Shown here: piece after piece, positions 26,723 through 33,441 of the stretch
How positions within the stretch are numbered: position 1 is the stretch's first letter
How the letters are laid out: every line of letters begins with the position of its first letter
Assembly: GCA_016874715.1 (NCBI GenBank)
Contig: VGTK01000001.1
Location: 62,001 to 126,000, forward strand
DNA: 64,000 bases
Direction of reading: 5' to 3'
Origin: Deltaproteobacteria bacterium
Lineage (GTDB): Bacteria > Desulfobacterota > Binatia > UBA12015
Notes under the pieces: generated by a model
The model's database searches: none
What the model was told of the DNA's origin: nothing
Seen by the model: only the letters and a program-made list of their open reading frames with translations
Made by a program: the position numbers and the translations under genes

Positions 26723-27114
26723 TAGCCGCGCCGCAGGCGCTGCATGTCGCGGCGGTCGCGCTTGGTCGGCCGTCCGCTGCCCGCGTCGCGGAACTCCGGC
26801 GGCGCGTGGCGACGCCGCTCGATCTCCTCGGGCGACGGAGGCGGCGTGACGTCCTCGTACAGCTCGCGCGCGGCCGGCGCCGAAAGGCGCCGCAGCCCGA
26901 GCTCCTTGACCACGAGCTGGCGCCGCCCGGCAACGGTCGTCGCTGCGATCCGGTCACCGACGCGCACCACCTTGTGCGCCGCCGCGGTGTTGCCGTTCAC
27001 CTCGACCTTGCCGCCCGCGCACGCTTCCGCGCACATCGGCCGCGTCTTGTAGACACGCGCCGCGAGGAGCCAGCGGTCGACACGGACGCCGGCGTCCGGT
27101 GCGTTGCCGCTCAT
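26722..27114 (-). CDS. hslR: S4-domain RNA-binding protein (Hsp15/HslR family)
   Basis: A 130-residue basic protein. Residues 8-70 form an S4 RNA-binding fold (VRVDRWLLAARVYKTRPMC, KVEVNGNTAAAHKVVRVGD). A positively charged tail follows (SGRPTKRDRRDMQRLRRG) as in Hsp15, which rescues 50S subunits carrying stalled peptidyl-tRNA. Its start overlaps the stop of the EamA transporter by 4 bases (ATGA), so it is the second gene of a two-gene unit. Confidence 0.85.
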   Translation of the reverse strand: MSGNAPDAGVRVDRWLLAARVYKTRPMCAEACAGGKVEVNGNTAAAHKVVRVGDRIAATTVAGRRQLVVKELGLRRLSAPAARELYEDVTPPPSPEEIERRRHAPPEFRDAGSGRPTKRDRRDMQRLRRG

Positions 27115-28049
27115 CGTGCCGCACTCCGCGTGGCGAGCATGAGGCCGGTCAGCACGGTGGCGCCGCCAGCGACCTGCGGCGTCGAGAGGCCCTCGCCGAG
27201 CACGGCGAACGACATCAGCGCGGTCAGCACGGGCACCAGATAGATGAACACGACCGCGCGGCCAACTCCCGCATCGCGGACGCCGTCGAGAAAGAGCTGG
27301 CCTGCCACGACCGATGACAGCACCGCCATCGCGACCACCGCGGCCAGAACGGGCGGCGTCGCGTGAGCGAGCTGCACGATCGGGCCGTCGCCGAGCCCGA
27401 GGACGCCGAGAGCGATCGCGCCGCCCGCGTAGACCGCGAGGTTCACCGTCGCGGCCGGCAGGCGATCGACGACGAGCCGCGAGGTGAGGTTGAACGTCGC
27501 CCAGCACGCGGCGGCGGCGAGTGCCATCAGGTCGCCGGCATCGATGCGCAGCCCGAGCAGCTCGCCGAGGTCACCTCGGCTGATCACGAGCACCGCGCCT
27601 GCGAACGCGACCGCCGCGCCGAGGACCTGCATCCGCGCGAGACGCTCGCCCACGAAGGGCAACAGCAGGAGCGTCACGATCGGGTTCAGCGCGATCAGCA
27701 GGGACGCGTTCGCGGCACTGGTCCGCGCCAGCGACGCGAGGAACAGCCACGGGTAGAGAACCCCGCCGGACACCACCATGGCGGTGAGCGGCAGGGCGAC
27801 GCCGGGCGGAATCGCCCGCCCGGGTGGCGCGACGGCGCGTGCGCGCAGGACGACCGGCAGCAGCACCAGCGTCGCCACGACGTAGCGCCACGTCGCGAGC
27901 ACGAGCGGGGTCATCTCGCGCAGGACGACCTTGCCGAGCACGAAGGCCGATGCCCAGCAGGCGGTCGCGATCGTCAGCCCGACGTAAGCTCGGGTGCGCG
28001 CGGCGAGTCCTCGGTACGCGGTGACGCCGCGCGGCGCGCTGACGGCCAT
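27111..28049 (-). CDS. EamA-family (drug/metabolite) transporter
   Basis: A 312-residue protein with ten predicted membrane helices in two EamA repeats (first repeat from TIATACWASAFVLGKVVLRE, second from LMALAAAACWATFNLTSRLV). The substrate is not predictable from sequence; members export amino acids, sugars or metabolites. The start at 28049 (MAVSAPRGVTAYRGLAARTR) is the first good one; frames further upstream are low-complexity. The 77 bases before it separate it from the Coq4-like gene on the same strand. Confidence 0.9.
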   Translation of the reverse strand: MAVSAPRGVTAYRGLAARTRAYVGLTIATACWASAFVLGKVVLREMTPLVLATWRYVVATLVLLPVVLRARAVAPPGRAIPPGVALPLTAMVVSGGVLYPWLFLASLARTSAANASLLIALNPIVTLLLLPFVGERLARMQVLGAAVAFAGAVLVISRGDLGELLGLRIDAGDLMALAAAACWATFNLTSRLVVDRLPAATVNLAVYAGGAIALGVLGLGDGPIVQLAHATPPVLAAVVAMAVLSSVVAGQLFLDGVRDAGVGRAVVFIYLVPVLTALMSFAVLGEGLSTPQVAGGATVLTGLMLATRSAAR

Positions 28050-28126
28050 GCGGCACCGTATCAGCGCCGCCCTGGCGCAACGAGGGTGATCGACGAAGCT
28101 GGAAACGCGCGCGCCGCGGGCCGCGT

Positions 28127-28690
28127 TCAGGCCCGCGAGGCGAGGAACAGCGCGAGGATCGTCGCGGTCGGCCCGAGCATGACCGCGGTCGCCAGCGCCG
28201 CGGCCGCGACGAAGGTCGCGACGTCGACGAACGTGGCACTCGGGACCGGGGCGTCGAGACCCATCTCGGCGCGCATCGCGCCGACGCGCCGTGCTGGCAT
28301 CGCGTCGTCGACCTCGGTTCGCCCGCGGTAGAAGTTGCGCGAGCGGCGTCCGCGCACCCAGGCACGGAAGACGCGGCGGGGCGAGAGCATCAGGCCGATC
28401 GGGATCGCGGCCAGGTTCAGCGCCCACGCCCAGGCGAACGAGCCGCAGCCGCTCGCGATCTCCCACGCACCGATCTCGGCCTCGCCGGTCCAGTCGGTCG
28501 CGTAGCCGGTGACGAGGTGGTGCAGGTCGTGCAGCTTGACGGCGCGCACGCGCCCCGGAGCGTTCGGGAACCAGATCGGGATCGGGCCCGCCTTGAGCTT
28601 GACCCAGCGCTCCTCGTACGAGGAGTCGAAGCCGTTGTCGCGAAGATACCGGTCGCGGGCAGCGAGCAGCGTTTCGGTGTCGGTCGTCAT
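28127..28690 (-). CDS. Coq4-like protein with C-terminal membrane helices
   Basis: A 187-residue protein. Residues 54-70 read HDLHHLVTGYATDWTGE, an exact HDxxH-(x)11-E, the zinc motif that defines the ubiquinone-biosynthesis scaffold Coq4. A helical hydrophobic region follows (about 80-100), and a final one at about 160-185, so it is a membrane-associated variant. Coq4 in eukaryotes binds quinone precursors and organises their methylation and hydroxylation. Its role here is inferred. Its start overlaps the stop of the TetR gene (ATGA), so the two are one operon, with an SDR divergent. Confidence 0.7.
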   Translation of the reverse strand: MTTDTETLLAARDRYLRDNGFDSSYEERWVKLKAGPIPIWFPNAPGRVRAVKLHDLHHLVTGYATDWTGEAEIGAWEIASGCGSFAWAWALNLAAIPIGLMLSPRRVFRAWVRGRRSRNFYRGRTEVDDAMPARRVGAMRAEMGLDAPVPSATFVDVATFVAAAALATAVMLGPTATILALFLASRA

Positions 28691-29328
28691 GGCGTCGTCT
28701 CGGTGTCGTGCGCGATGCCGCGCACGAGCTGTTCGAGGCTCGCGCGGAGCTCGTGCTCCGCAGCGGCAGGGGAGGGCAGCACGCCGGAGATCCACTCGAT
28801 CAGGACGGCGTAGTAGAGCCGGAACATGGTGCGCGCGACCGCGAGCGGCTCGCAGTCGCGCGCGATCTCGCCGCGTTCGCGTGCAACCTCGACGAGACGC
28901 GCGATCGCCTGCAGGAAATCGAGCGTGAAGAGGGCGAGGGAGGCGGCGCGCGTCGGGTCGCGGAACGGGAGCTCCGAGAGGAACACCCGCGATAGACGCG
29001 GGTCGCGCGCGTAGTAATCGTAGAGGCTGCGGAACACGCGCAGGCCCGCGTCGAGCAGCGGCAGGTCGGACTCGAGCGAGGCGACCGCAGCACGGTGTAC
29101 CGGCGCGATGTCGTCCTTGAAGAGCCTCAGCAGAAGGTCGCGCTTCTCGGGGAAGTAGAGGAACAGCGTGCCGGTACCGATGCCGGCGCGCTGCGCGATG
29201 GCGCGCGTCGTGGTGGCTTCGAAGCCGTCGCGCGAGAAGAGCTCCCGCCCGGCGGCGAGGATGCGCACTTCCTTGTCGGCCCGGTTGCGCTCCCGGAGCC
29301 CGTACTGAGCACGCTCAGAAATGAGCAT
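28687..29328 (-). CDS. TetR/AcrR-family transcriptional regulator
   Basis: A 213-residue repressor. The helix-turn-helix is complete (FEATTTRAIAQRAGIGTGTL then FLYFPEKRDLLLRLF), followed by a helical ligand-binding domain. It is cotranscribed with the Coq4-like protein and divergent from an SDR oxidoreductase, so it probably controls both. The annotated start at 29328 is the first ATG; the true one may lie a few codons on. A palindrome at its 5' end is listed separately. Confidence 0.93.
   Translation of the reverse strand: MLISERAQYGLRERNRADKEVRILAAGRELFSRDGFEATTTRAIAQRAGIGTGTLFLYFPEKRDLLLRLFKDDIAPVHRAAVASLESDLPLLDAGLRVFRSLYDYYARDPRLSRVFLSELPFRDPTRAASLALFTLDFLQAIARLVEVARERGEIARDCEPLAVARTMFRLYYAVLIEWISGVLPSPAAAEHELRASLEQLVRGIAHDTETTP
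29306..29317. promoter_or_regulatory. Palindrome at the 5' end of the TetR gene, possible operator
   Basis: TGAGC-AC-GCTCA is a perfect 12-bp palindrome; extended by three bases each way it keeps 2 of 3 more pairs. It lies in the first codons of the TetR gene, close to the divergent SDR promoter region, where self-repressing TetR proteins often bind. Confidence 0.35.
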
Positions 29329-29417
29329 GGTGGGTTTCTAGTCATGGCTCGCCGGTGAATCAAGGCGGGGCCGGGAGGTCCTTGCGCAGCAGGGACGGGC
29401 GGGGCTACCTGCCCGGG

Positions 29418-30188
29418 ATGCTGCTCGATCGTTTTCGACTCGACGACAAGGTCGCCATCGTCACCGGCGCCGGCCGCGGCATCGGCCAGGGGTGCGCCCT
29501 GGCCTTCGCCGAATGCGGCGCCCACGTGGTCTGCAGCGCCCGCTCGCAGGACGAGATCGACGCCACCGCCGCGCGCGTGCGGGCTCTGGGCCGCCGGGCG
29601 CTCGCCGTTCCCTGCGACGTGAACCAGCGCGCCCAGCTCGACAACCTCGTCGCGGAAACGCTGCGCGAGTTCGGGCGCATCGACGTCGTGGTGAACAACG
29701 CCGGCGGCTGGCCGCCGAAGCCGGCGCTGCAGACGAGCGAGAAGTACTTCGAGGATGCACTGCGCTTCAACGTCACGTCTGCGTTTCTGCTGAGCAGGCT
29801 CACCATCCCGCACATGCTCGAGCGCGACGGCGGCGCGATCGTGAACATCTCGTCCGCCGCCGGGCGCCTGCCGATGTCCGGTTTCGTCGCCTACGGCACC
29901 GCGAAGGCCGCGCTGTCGTTCATGACCAGGGAGCTCGCGATCGAGCTCGCGCCACGGGTCCGCGTGAACGCGATCGCCGTGGGCTCCGTCGAGACGTCGG
30001 CTCTGGCGCCGTTCCTCGACGCCGACCTGCGCGCGAAGATGGAGGGCATGACGCCGATGCGGCGACTGGGCAGCGTCGACGACATCGCGATCGCCGCCCT
30101 GTACCTCGCATCGCCGGCGAGCAGCTACGTGACCGGAAAGGTCATCGAGGTCGACGGCGGACTGATCACGACGAACTGGCCGTGTTGA
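29418..30188 (+). CDS. SDR-family oxidoreductase
   Basis: A 256-residue classical short-chain dehydrogenase. Nucleotide loop TGAGRGIG at residues 16-23, NNAG motif near 95, catalytic Ser in NISSAAG and the Tyr159-x3-Lys163 pair (YGTAK). Family members reduce ketones, 3-oxoacyl-CoA or steroids; the substrate cannot be told. The start at 29418 (MLLDRFRLDDK) follows a GGG-rich site; a longer frame from 29355 is low-complexity. It is divergent from the TetR-Coq4-like operon. Confidence 0.93.
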   Translation: MLLDRFRLDDKVAIVTGAGRGIGQGCALAFAECGAHVVCSARSQDEIDATAARVRALGRRALAVPCDVNQRAQLDNLVAETLREFGRIDVVVNNAGGWPPKPALQTSEKYFEDALRFNVTSAFLLSRLTIPHMLERDGGAIVNISSAAGRLPMSGFVAYGTAKAALSFMTRELAIELAPRVRVNAIAVGSVETSALAPFLDADLRAKMEGMTPMRRLGSVDDIAIAALYLASPASSYVTGKVIEVDGGLITTNWPC

Positions 30189-30195
30189 TTTCTGC

Positions 30196-30241
30196 GAGGG
30201 GGCACGCGCCCCCTCGCCCCGCGCGGCGAAGCCGCGCGGGG
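30196..30241 (+). terminator. Two consecutive perfect hairpins after the SDR gene
   Basis: An 8-bp stem (gagggggc / gccccctc, 4-base loop, 30196-30215) is followed by an 11-bp stem (ccccgcgcggc / gccgcgcgggg, 3-base loop, 30217-30241). They begin 8 bases after the stop. No T-run follows, but the double stem probably ends or stabilises the transcript. Confidence 0.6.
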
Positions 30242-30255
30242 CCCCACTCCCTGCG

Positions 30256-30374
30256 GTCGCTGCGCTCCGCGCTCGCCTGCGGCTCGCGTGCGCGGGACGG
30301 TGCCGGGGGCGGCACGAGCGTCGCGCGGGGCCGCCACACTACCCACCGTCGCTGCGCTCCGCGCTCGCCTGCGG
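30256..30374. repeat. 27-bp direct repeat in the SDR-GT2 intergenic gap
   Basis: gtcgctgcgctccgcgctcg and seven more identical bases occur at 30256-30282 and again at 30348-30374. The 201-base gap otherwise holds no gene. Repeats of this flavour are common filler in high-GC genomes. Confidence 0.8.
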
Positions 30375-30389
30375 GGGCTCCTGCGACTG

Positions 30390-31193
30390 TCAAGTACGCA
30401 GGCGGACGAGGAACGACACCACCGTCACGATGATGCGGCAGGTGTCGAGCCAGGGGTCGTAGTGGCTGATGCGCTCGGCGGGTGGCGGGTAGAACACGGC
30501 GACCCCCCGGGTCTCGATGCCGATGCCGCGCCGCGCGGCGAGAATCAGCACTTCGCTCTCGAACTCGTAGCGTTCGGCCTGCACGCCGAGGTTGAGGATC
30601 GCGGCGATCGGGTAGATGCGGAAGCCGGTCTGTGTGTCGCGGAAGTCGCGACCCGCGGCTAGCGACACCCACCAGTTCGCGAAGTCGTTGCCGAAGCGCT
30701 TGATCGGTGCGACCTCCTGCTCCGGAGCGATGCGGCGTGCGCCGAGCACGAGCGCGTCCGGAGCCGAGCGGGATGCGTCGATCATGCCCTGCATCTCGCT
30801 CGACAGGTGCTGCCCGTCGCCATCGACCGAGAACGCGTGCGTGAAGCCTTCGGCGAGGAGCCGCACGAGGCCGCTGCGCAGGGCCGCGCCCTTGCCGCGA
30901 TTCGCCTCGTGGCGGATCACCTCGGCCCCGGCCGCCTGCGCGAGCCGCGCGGTAGCGTCCGTCGAGCCGTCATCGACCACCAGCACGTGCTCGCAATGCT
31001 GCGCGGCGCCGCGGACGACGTCGGCGATCGTGCGCGCGCAGTCGAGTGCGGGCACCAGCGCAGCGACGCGGTGCCCCGCCACCGGCGCCGGCGCCAGCGG
31101 CGCCCCTTCTTCGGGCGCGCGTGGTGCGGCGTGGGGCGCGCTCCCGTTGCGGCTCGGTGCGGGTGAACCCGCGGACGTGCTTCCGTTCGACAC
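30390..31193 (-). CDS. Family-2 glycosyltransferase (polyprenyl-phosphate mannosyl type)
   Basis: A 267-residue GT-A enzyme. The nucleotide-sugar site reads VVDDGSTDATARLAQAAGA and the metal-binding DxD region is SVDGDGQH. The late ERYEFESEVLI segment matches dolichyl-phosphate-mannose synthase-like proteins. There are no long membrane helices except a short hydrophobic C-terminus (IIVTVVSFLVRL), so it is peripheral to the membrane. The GTG start lies 7 bases after the acyltransferase stop, and it is the third gene of a PlsC/LpxL-like lipid operon. Confidence 0.9.
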   Translation of the reverse strand: MSNGSTSAGSPAPSRNGSAPHAAPRAPEEGAPLAPAPVAGHRVAALVPALDCARTIADVVRGAAQHCEHVLVVDDGSTDATARLAQAAGAEVIRHEANRGKGAALRSGLVRLLAEGFTHAFSVDGDGQHLSSEMQGMIDASRSAPDALVLGARRIAPEQEVAPIKRFGNDFANWWVSLAAGRDFRDTQTGFRIYPIAAILNLGVQAERYEFESEVLILAARRGIGIETRGVAVFYPPPAERISHYDPWLDTCRIIVTVVSFLVRLRT

Positions 31194-31200
31194 GGGCGGC

Positions 31201-31989
31201 TCAGCGCTCCGCGTCCCGCGCGGCGGCGAGTCGCGCCGCGATGCGCTGCGCGACCAGGTCGCGGATCGCGGCGCGCTCCTCGACGTCGCGGCCCCGGGTC
31301 TCGATCGGCTCGAGCACCTCGAGCACGACGGTTCCCGGCAGGATCGAAAGGTACCTGCCGGCCGGCATGATGCTCGACGTGCCGTGGATCGCGATCGGCA
31401 CGATCGGTCGGCCGAGCTGCAACGCCAGCGCGAACGCTCCGTTCTTGAACGGACCCATCCGTCCGTCGCGCGAGCGCGTACCCTCCGGGAACATGATGAG
31501 CGAGAACGCTCCTTCCGGCCGTGCGGCGATCCGGTTGAGGAGCGCGATCGACTGAGCGGGGTCCTCGCGATCGATCGGGATCATCCCGAGCGTCTTCATG
31601 ACCAGCCCCAGCACCGGCTCGCGAAAGAGCTCCTTCTTCGCGGCGAACCGGTTGTGCCCCGGCAGGAAGCCGAGGAGTCCCGCGATGTCGAAGTGGCTGG
31701 CGTGGTTCGGCGTGATGATGCTCGGCTCGCCGGGCAGTTTCTCGGCACCCACGAGCTTCACCTCGACGCCGGTCGCCAGCGCCAGATTGCGCGCCGCAAA
31801 CTTGGCGAAGCTCCATGCGGTACCGGGGCTCACCTGGTGGAGCCCGACCGCGACCGTCCCCATCGAGAACAGCATGCCGCGGTAGATCAAGCGGTTCAGC
31901 ATCACGCGCAGGTCGGACGCGTCGGCCGCGCCGATCGGCGTGACCCACTCCTCGTTCAGCTCGGTCGCGGGGATTCGAAGCTCCTGCAT
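31201..31989 (-). CDS. 1-acyl-glycerol-3-phosphate acyltransferase-like protein (PlsC family)
   Basis: A 262-residue acyltransferase. The catalytic NHASHFD gives H96-x4-D101, and the substrate-binding FPEGTRS motif is at residues 167-173. The family adds an acyl chain to lysophosphatidic acid or similar glycerol lipids. A GGAG site precedes the ATG at 31989; a longer reading from 32031 overlaps the upstream gene. The gene lies between an LpxL-like acyltransferase and a GT2, so its acceptor may be a special membrane lipid rather than bulk phospholipid. Confidence 0.9.
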   Translation of the reverse strand: MQELRIPATELNEEWVTPIGAADASDLRVMLNRLIYRGMLFSMGTVAVGLHQVSPGTAWSFAKFAARNLALATGVEVKLVGAEKLPGEPSIITPNHASHFDIAGLLGFLPGHNRFAAKKELFREPVLGLVMKTLGMIPIDREDPAQSIALLNRIAARPEGAFSLIMFPEGTRSRDGRMGPFKNGAFALALQLGRPIVPIAIHGTSSIMPAGRYLSILPGTVVLEVLEPIETRGRDVEERAAIRDLVAQRIAARLAAARDAER

Positions 31990-32014
31990 GACGACTCTCC
32001 GTAGAGATCCGCGG

Positions 32015-33025
32015 TCAGCGCTGCGCGTCAACGTTCCAGAACGGCGCGAACTGGAACCACTGGTTCGGGTACGCGCGCACGTGTGATTCGAAGCCGCGTA
32101 CGACGTCGCCCATCACCGCGAGAACGTCCTCCTCGCTCGCGTCGCGCGGGATCGTGCGCAGCGGCTCGGGCAAGATCCGGTAGCGACGCACGCCGAGGCG
32201 CGCGGCGAAGACCGGCCACAGCGGCACTCCCGCGATGCGCGCGAGCGCGAACGGACCGTACTGGAAGTGCGCGGGGGTGCCGAAGAACTCGATCGGCCGC
32301 GTGATCTGGCCCGGCGCCGAGCGATCGATCTGGATCGCGACGAGTTCTCCGCGGCGAAGCGCCTGCAGCATGTTCAGCGACGCGAACGGCGACGAGTCGG
32401 AGTAGAGGACTCGCTGACCGTAGCGCTCGCGCAGCGAGAGCTGAAACGCGGCGACCGACGGATTCGCCTCGCGCGCCATGACGACGTTCACGCGGCGTCC
32501 GAAGCGCCGCATGAGGTGCGCCGCGATTTCCCAGCTGCCGAAGTGCGACGTAAGCACGATGACCCCCCGATCACGCGGCAGCCGATCGAAGTCGCCGATC
32601 TCGAGCGGCGCTTCGACGTCGATCGGTCGCGCGTACGGGCTCGCATGCTCCAGCGTCTCGGAGAAGCAATAGGCGAACTCGACGAACGTGCGCAGCGCGG
32701 TCCAGCGGTCCGGGACCGCACCCTGCGACCCGTGGATGCGGCGCAGGTTCGAGATCACGCCGCGCCTGTTCGCCGCGATCGCGGCGAACAGGATGGCGGC
32801 GATCACTGGCGGCGACGTCCGCTTCCACCACTCCGGCCCCGCGGTGGAGCCCCGGTACGCGAGGCGCCGCCAGAAGAGGCCGTCGTGCCGGTAGCGGCCG
32901 ATCTCGCGCGCTGCCGCGGGGGCGTGCACGTCGCCGGTCTCCCCCGGCTCCGCGACTGCCTCGACCCGCTCGACGACGTAGCCGGCCTTCGAGACGTGCT
33001 CGGATGATGGGGTGGAGAGGGACAT
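32015..33025 (-). CDS. LpxL/HtrB-like lysophospholipid or lipid A acyltransferase
   Basis: A 336-residue inner-membrane acyltransferase of the LpxL type, which adds a secondary chain to lipid A. The catalytic motif HFGSWE gives H161-x4-E166. A hydrophobic anchor is at about residues 72-86, and the IDRSAPG loop is typical. No lipid A core genes are nearby. Its place at the head of a PlsC-GT2 operon suggests it may act on another lipid. The start at 33025 has the ATG closest to family length; 17 codons upstream is an alternative. Confidence 0.85.
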   Translation of the reverse strand: MSLSTPSSEHVSKAGYVVERVEAVAEPGETGDVHAPAAAREIGRYRHDGLFWRRLAYRGSTAGPEWWKRTSPPVIAAILFAAIAANRRGVISNLRRIHGSQGAVPDRWTALRTFVEFAYCFSETLEHASPYARPIDVEAPLEIGDFDRLPRDRGVIVLTSHFGSWEIAAHLMRRFGRRVNVVMAREANPSVAAFQLSLRERYGQRVLYSDSSPFASLNMLQALRRGELVAIQIDRSAPGQITRPIEFFGTPAHFQYGPFALARIAGVPLWPVFAARLGVRRYRILPEPLRTIPRDASEEDVLAVMGDVVRGFESHVRAYPNQWFQFAPFWNVDAQR

Positions 33026-33441
33026 GCGGCGGATGACTCGACGATCGCTGCTCGGCGTGCGCGGTCGCGCGACCACCGCACGCCGGCCGGTCGGCGTGCT
33101 CGCTCAGGCAGCTCGCCCCGTGGCCGGCGCCTCGGGGGTACACCAAGCGTCGGATGTCCGCACGCGCCGCCACCTGCGACGCCTCGCTGTGCCGGGCCGG
33201 GGGCGGGCGTGCCCGCCAGGCCGGTCAAGAAGGCGCGCCTCCCCGATCACGTCCCTGGCCGGCCCGCGCAGCACGTCCAGGCGCGAGCAGAACGTGCGGT
33301 ACGAGCAGCAGGGCGGCTCCATCAAACCGAGGATACGGGCGCGCAGTGGCGCGCCTTGGACGCGGGCATGCGCGCAACGTACCCGGGATCGTGCGCGCAA
33401 GTCTACGTTGGAGCCCGGATCCGGGATACGACCGGCGCTGC
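33026..33441. other. 416-base divergent region between lipid operon and beta-barrel gene
   Basis: No supported gene. Plus and minus frames here are arginine- and proline-rich shadows without ribosome sites or motifs (for example a minus frame 33104-33400). It probably holds the divergent promoters of both flanking genes, but I cannot point to a clear -35/-10. Confidence 0.5.

Noticed and set aside
33104-33400. Minus-strand frame of 98 residues in the 33 kb gap
   Set aside because: Arg- and Pro-rich, no ribosome site, no homology that I can see, and the plus strand has equal shadows.
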